Shown piece by piece: positions 60,845-64,000 of a stretch of 64,000 nucleotides of DNA. The stretch's first letter is position 1; every line of letters starts with the position of its first letter. The notes under the pieces are model-generated. The model had not been told where the DNA came from. It saw only the letters and a program-made list of their open reading frames with translations, and made no database searches. Both the position numbers and the translations under genes were made by a program. This DNA comes from UBA1479 sp040218445 (lineage in GTDB: Bacteria > Pseudomonadota > Alphaproteobacteria > Rhodospirillales > Casp-alpha2), in NCBI GenBank assembly GCA_040218445.1, contig JAVJRK010000010.1:806001-870000 (forward strand), in the 5' to 3' direction.

Positions 60845-61357
60845 AACCAGCAAGACGATCTATGGTCGAAGCCGGTGGCGAAACATCGGTCGTGGTCCAG
60901 AACGCGAAAGTTCTGGCGCGCATCCAATCGGCGTAGGGTCGGTCTCAATGAAATTGTCATGGGGTTTTATAGGGGAGCAGGAACGCTCCCCTGAATGGCG
61001 ATGCACCGGCCAAACGATGCGAGTGATTAAAACGGCGATACGTTTATCTGGCGCTGATCGGGCTCGATGCCCGGAAGCGCCACAGGCCGGGGGATGGAAC
61101 GGGGCGTGCAGCGGGCCCCTTCCCGAGCGCAGCGAGACAAGATTGTGCTGTACTACACAGCACACATCTTGCGGTTCACGACTGTGGAACGGGTCAGGTC
61201 ATCCCATGACAAACCCGCGGTTCGCACCTAGAGGGCAATAATCCGACAATTCGACCTGTAACCCTCAAGCCACTAATTTGTTGGCTGGTCCTCTACTAAT
61301 TCCCTTGTTATCGTTTCGCGCAATTTGTTGCCCAGTTGATAGTGTTGGAACGACAGG
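60845..61357. other. Intergenic region with two hairpins, no clear gene
   Basis: 513 bp. AGGGGAGC (60971-60978) pairs with GCTCCCCT (60985-60992). TGTGCTGT (61144-61151) pairs with ACAGCACA (61157-61164) across ACTAC. Neither has a following T-run. Only short open frames occur, and GC content falls after 61250. The last 40 bp may hold the promoter of the next gene. Confidence 0.5.
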
Positions 61358-62755
61358 ATGAGCGAACACCTTTTTAGTCGCACAATTCGGAATGGTGAGG
61401 AGGTGCTCTCCATTACGCCCTTTACGTTGGCTGGACCCGTTCACGGGGCGACAACGCGATATGAAATACTGGGCCGAAGAAAATTACAAATACATCGGCG
61501 CTTAGGCGGTGGCAGTAGAACCGTCGACATAGCCGAGATCACCGACATTAACGTTAACAAGCCGAGTTTAATCAAACGGCCACTAAACTACGGAACACTG
61601 ATATTCCGGGCTTCTGGAGTGCCGGATAGTGATCCGTTTAGCTGGGAAAACATAGCTAGTCCGGAGGACATCAAGAAATTCGTGATGTTACTCAAAGAAA
61701 AAATCAAGAAAGGCAATTCAGACGACTATTTGAACGGGCAAACCCCAATTGAATTTGCGCAACACACTGACCGAGCGGGTTTTGGACCTGACGAGTCTGA
61801 TCCATCGCTTGCCAATGCTTCAGTAACTCAGATTGGACGTTGGCGGATAAACGGGAATGGAACCGCTACTGATATTGAAAATGGCCTCACGTGGATTCAA
61901 GCCCCATGGGGTATGAATTGGAATGGGTGTGAGTTTGAGGGTGAAGCCACCATGCTCACGTGGTTTGAGGCATCTGAATTATTTGGCCGAGGAACCACAG
62001 TACATGGTGTTAAGGGAAAGTGTTTTCTGACAGAAGAAGATTTTTCCAAGACGGCTTACGATCAGGGTTATACACGAGGGACATGTAAGGTGGAATTCGC
62101 CGGACATTCTGATTGGCGTCTCCCGACCGCTTTGGAGCTTAGAAGTATACAGATTGATGATTCTGAAGACTACATGGAGCAAGTTGAGATACTCAAACAC
62201 GTGTTTCTGTCGGGTGGCCCGTATACGCGAATGTGGTCGGCAAACACTAAGTGGGAATACAGTAGAATCAGCCGTCCCCTCGGCGGTGACAACCGTGTGG
62301 TCGCATGGAATTTTAATTTTCATAAGTACATAGATCTTGGGGCGCCAACTCGTTCTGTCGCCGCATTGGTTCGGACGACCAGTGCAGATGAACTATCAGC
62401 ATTTGCGTCTGGAGTAACCTCAGATGCAGTTGAAAATCGAAATATCCTTCATGCGGTCTCCGAAGAGCAAGCCCTTCAAGAAGGGCTCATTTCAGATGAT
62501 CCCGAGCCAGAAATCGTGGAAGAATTTTTCTCGATCAAAGCGGAACCATCTATTTCTTTTGAGAAGGGACTAGAAGGCAATGATATTCGATGGAGTGACG
62601 CGCAGGATAAGGCGCTAAGACATTATGATCTAACTCGACCGTATAGCAGAGACGAACTTGATGATCGATATTTTGAGCTGGGGCGTGATGCTCCGGATGC
62701 GATTAAAAAGGTTGTACGAGACCATTATGACGCGCTCCTACCTTTCGCAGTCTAA
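61358..62755 (+). CDS. PH-like domain plus DUF1566 domain protein, unknown function
   Basis: 465 residues, with no signal peptide. The first 110 residues look like a bacterial PH domain ('RKLQIHRRLGGGSRTVDIAE', 'LIFRASGVPDSDPF'). A linker leads to a DUF1566 (Lcl-type) domain at about 155-340: 'WRINGNGTATDIENGLTWI', 'FAGHSDWRLPTALELRSI' and 'RSVAALVRTT'. The C-terminal 100 residues are acidic and carry no recognised domain. GC content is well below the chromosome average, which suggests recent acquisition. It lies between the AbiE pair and a resolvase. Confidence 0.7.
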   Translation: MSEHLFSRTIRNGEEVLSITPFTLAGPVHGATTRYEILGRRKLQIHRRLGGGSRTVDIAEITDINVNKPSLIKRPLNYGTLIFRASGVPDSDPFSWENIASPEDIKKFVMLLKEKIKKGNSDDYLNGQTPIEFAQHTDRAGFGPDESDPSLANASVTQIGRWRINGNGTATDIENGLTWIQAPWGMNWNGCEFEGEATMLTWFEASELFGRGTTVHGVKGKCFLTEEDFSKTAYDQGYTRGTCKVEFAGHSDWRLPTALELRSIQIDDSEDYMEQVEILKHVFLSGGPYTRMWSANTKWEYSRISRPLGGDNRVVAWNFNFHKYIDLGAPTRSVAALVRTTSADELSAFASGVTSDAVENRNILHAVSEEQALQEGLISDDPEPEIVEEFFSIKAEPSISFEKGLEGNDIRWSDAQDKALRHYDLTRPYSRDELDDRYFELGRDAPDAIKKVVRDHYDALLPFAV

Positions 62756-63106
62756 ATTTTCATTCAATCCACCTTGAATGATTTGCAGATGTGGAATTGA
62801 GTCTAGAAGAGGCGCTTGTAGTTCGACTCCGAGTCGAAGCTTTAACTTCTGAACTGCTCGTAGAGCCTTTGTGTATACCGCAAGTTCCGCCGCATCTCTC
62901 GTGTCTTGGGGGCATATTGTTTGATGGTGTCGGGAACGCATAATTTCTTGAAACATAACTATTTCTCCAACGGCAAACGGGTGAGGACGAACCATTGGAT
63001 TGATGAAAATAGCCTGTACATCATCGTCATCCCCAACCCAAACGCCTTCGAATGTGCTTACAGGATGTTCTTTTAAATGTTGTTTTGAAAATTCCTCATC
63101 TAACAA
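62738..63106 (-). CDS. Hypothetical protein of the accessory region
   Basis: 122 residues, probable TTG start with GAGG upstream. It is soluble and carries 'VSTFEGVWVGDDDDVQAIFI' near the N-terminus and a helical 'YTKALRAVQKLKLRLG' part. Its 3' end overlaps the preceding gene by 18 bases in convergent orientation. No family recognised. The region upstream (63107-63213) is very AT-rich. Confidence 0.55.
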   Translation of the reverse strand: MLDEEFSKQHLKEHPVSTFEGVWVGDDDDVQAIFINPMVRPHPFAVGEIVMFQEIMRSRHHQTICPQDTRDAAELAVYTKALRAVQKLKLRLGVELQAPLLDSIPHLQIIQGGLNENLDCER

Positions 63107-63213
63107 AATAACCTCGCTCTATTTTTATTTTTGAGGCCATTATATCACAATTAGTAGAATATTTTTAATATTTCACATAATCGACTGTTTTAATTAAGTA
63201 AATAAATTTTCAT

Positions 63214-63816
63214 TTAACTAAAACCGAGTCCATTTCTCTGAAATGAGCGAGTTAAGGTGATGGGGGCTACCCGCAGGCGCTTGGCAATTTCTGCGACTGA
63301 CCCTTTCCGCTGGCATATCAGCTCGTGGGCACCGACAATCTCGTCGAGATTAAGAGCGAACGGTCTTCCTAAATGCTTTCCGCGCCGTCGCGCGGCTTCC
63401 ATACCAGCGATGGTATTTTCAACAATCAAGTCTCGGTGAAATTCGGCGACAGCGCTAAAAATGTGGAAGACAAGTTTGCCGCTCGGGCTGGTCGTATTAA
63501 TCCCCTCGGACATTGAACAGAAATCAATCCCCTCGCGCTCAAAGCGCACCAATAGATCAGAGAGATTAAGAACTGAACGCCCTAGACGGTCGAGCTTGAA
63601 CACCACAACGGTATCGCCGGACTGTAATTCTTCCAGCATCTGATCGAGACCGGAACGTTTGGCCTTCGCGCCCGAGACGCCGTGGTCGTTGAAGATGGGA
63701 TCGCAGCCGATGGCGTTCAGCGCATCGAGCTGCATTCGAAGCTTCTGATCTTTCGTGGAAACCCGCGCATAGCCGATTTTGCGGCCTCGGGATTCTATCT
63801 CTGGCCATGGGCTCAT
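63214..63816 (-). CDS. Serine recombinase, resolvase/invertase family
   Basis: 200 residues. The catalytic serine S20 lies in 'IGYARVSTKDQKLRMQLDAL'. 'VVVFKLDRLGRSVLNLSDLL' and 'GKLVFHIFSAVAEFHRDLI' follow, with the E-helix and a C-terminal HTH ('GSVAEIAKRLRVAPITLTRS'). It resembles the Tn3-type resolvases and Hin/Pin invertases. It may be a mobile-element remnant that marks the right part of the island. Confidence 0.93.
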   Translation of the reverse strand: MSPWPEIESRGRKIGYARVSTKDQKLRMQLDALNAIGCDPIFNDHGVSGAKAKRSGLDQMLEELQSGDTVVVFKLDRLGRSVLNLSDLLVRFEREGIDFCSMSEGINTTSPSGKLVFHIFSAVAEFHRDLIVENTIAGMEAARRRGKHLGRPFALNLDEIVGAHELICQRKGSVAEIAKRLRVAPITLTRSFQRNGLGFS

Positions 63817-64000
63817 AACAGCCTCCTGTCGATAACATAAGGGAACCCTTCTGTTGGAGAACAGGAGCGCCGCGAGCAGCGATTACGCATCTCCAATTTC
63901 TGCGGCTTTGCGCGATTTTTCAACTCGTAATTTGGCAAATTTCTATAAAATATCCTTCCCGACAAAACCCTTCCCTTATGTTCAAATCGATTTTTCGGCG
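63817..64000. other. Upstream region of the resolvase, window end
   Basis: 184 bp rich in A and T toward the end. The stretch CTGTTGGAGAACAG near 63850 has partial dyad symmetry, and resolvases often act on sites just upstream of their gene, so a res-like site is possible. No complete gene is visible before the window ends. Confidence 0.4.

Noticed and set aside
58904..61040. Loose similarity between the stretches near 58,921 and 60,998 (both contain ATGCACC followed by GCGAG and GATTA)
   Set aside because: Matches are short and interrupted, too weak to call a repeat by eye. A dot-plot would be needed.

Overview
The window is a high-GC alphaproteobacterial chromosome segment. The best fit is a Rhodospirillales-like organism. 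The pointers are the gene order rnd-kdsD-lptC-lptA-lptB-rpoN-hpf-ptsN, two DUF1150 proteins beside an Hsp20, a CC-NDUFA9-type protein, an EgtB/EgtD pair and CCA-encoded tRNAs. This placement is an inference from gene content, since no rRNA is present.

From 1 to about 51,500 the window is mostly core genome. 1-9,400 holds the end of an MscS channel gene, a lone receiver protein, tRNA-Ala(CGC) with a duplicated 3' end, yggT, DUF167, folD, a cold shock gene, a LysE exporter, lepA, tRNA-Ser(GGA) and a ferric-reductase-like flavoprotein. 9,500-17,600 holds metabolic enzymes (3-hydroxyisobutyrate dehydrogenase type, peroxiredoxin, MBL-fold hydrolase, MetE C-terminal-type protein, quinone-oxidoreductase type) and the ergothioneine genes egtB-egtD. 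17,800-24,900 is a chaperone-usher surface fibre locus with three DUF4402 subunit candidates, one PapD-like chaperone and one large usher carrying extra C-terminal domains. It is preceded by four GTCAG repeats spaced exactly 11 bp apart, which look like a Pho-type or OmpR-family binding site. 25,000-28,700 holds RraA-like, D-cysteine desulfhydrase-like, M17 aminopeptidase and MarR genes. 30,100-37,600 holds tRNA-Leu(CAG), RNase D, the LPS transport genes, RpoN, HPF and PtsN. 40,100-46,600 is a dipeptide-type ABC transporter operon ending in an N-formylglutamate amidohydrolase. A PAS histidine kinase, an LLM oxidoreductase and a DUF3500 protein follow.

From about 51,500 to the end the window changes character: lower GC toward the right, few housekeeping genes, and genes typical of an integrated defence island. 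In order these are a GIY-YIG protein next to a tRNA-3'-like fragment, a small protein overlapping ardA, an unknown gene, an exonuclease I-like nuclease, an ImmA/IrrE peptidase with an XRE repressor, a four-gene bacterial ubiquitin-like conjugation operon (triple-Ubl protein, E2-like, JAMM peptidase, E1/ThiF-like), an AbiE type IV toxin-antitoxin pair, a PH-like/DUF1566 protein, an unknown gene and a serine resolvase.

The ubiquitin-like operon (56,417-58,896) is the most interesting content. The Ubl protein carries three tandem beta-grasp repeats and ends in a single glycine that needs no trimming. The E2-like and E1-like proteins both appear to lack a cysteine where the catalytic thiol would be expected, which suggests non-thioester chemistry. 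The divergent XRE/ImmA pair is the obvious candidate regulator.
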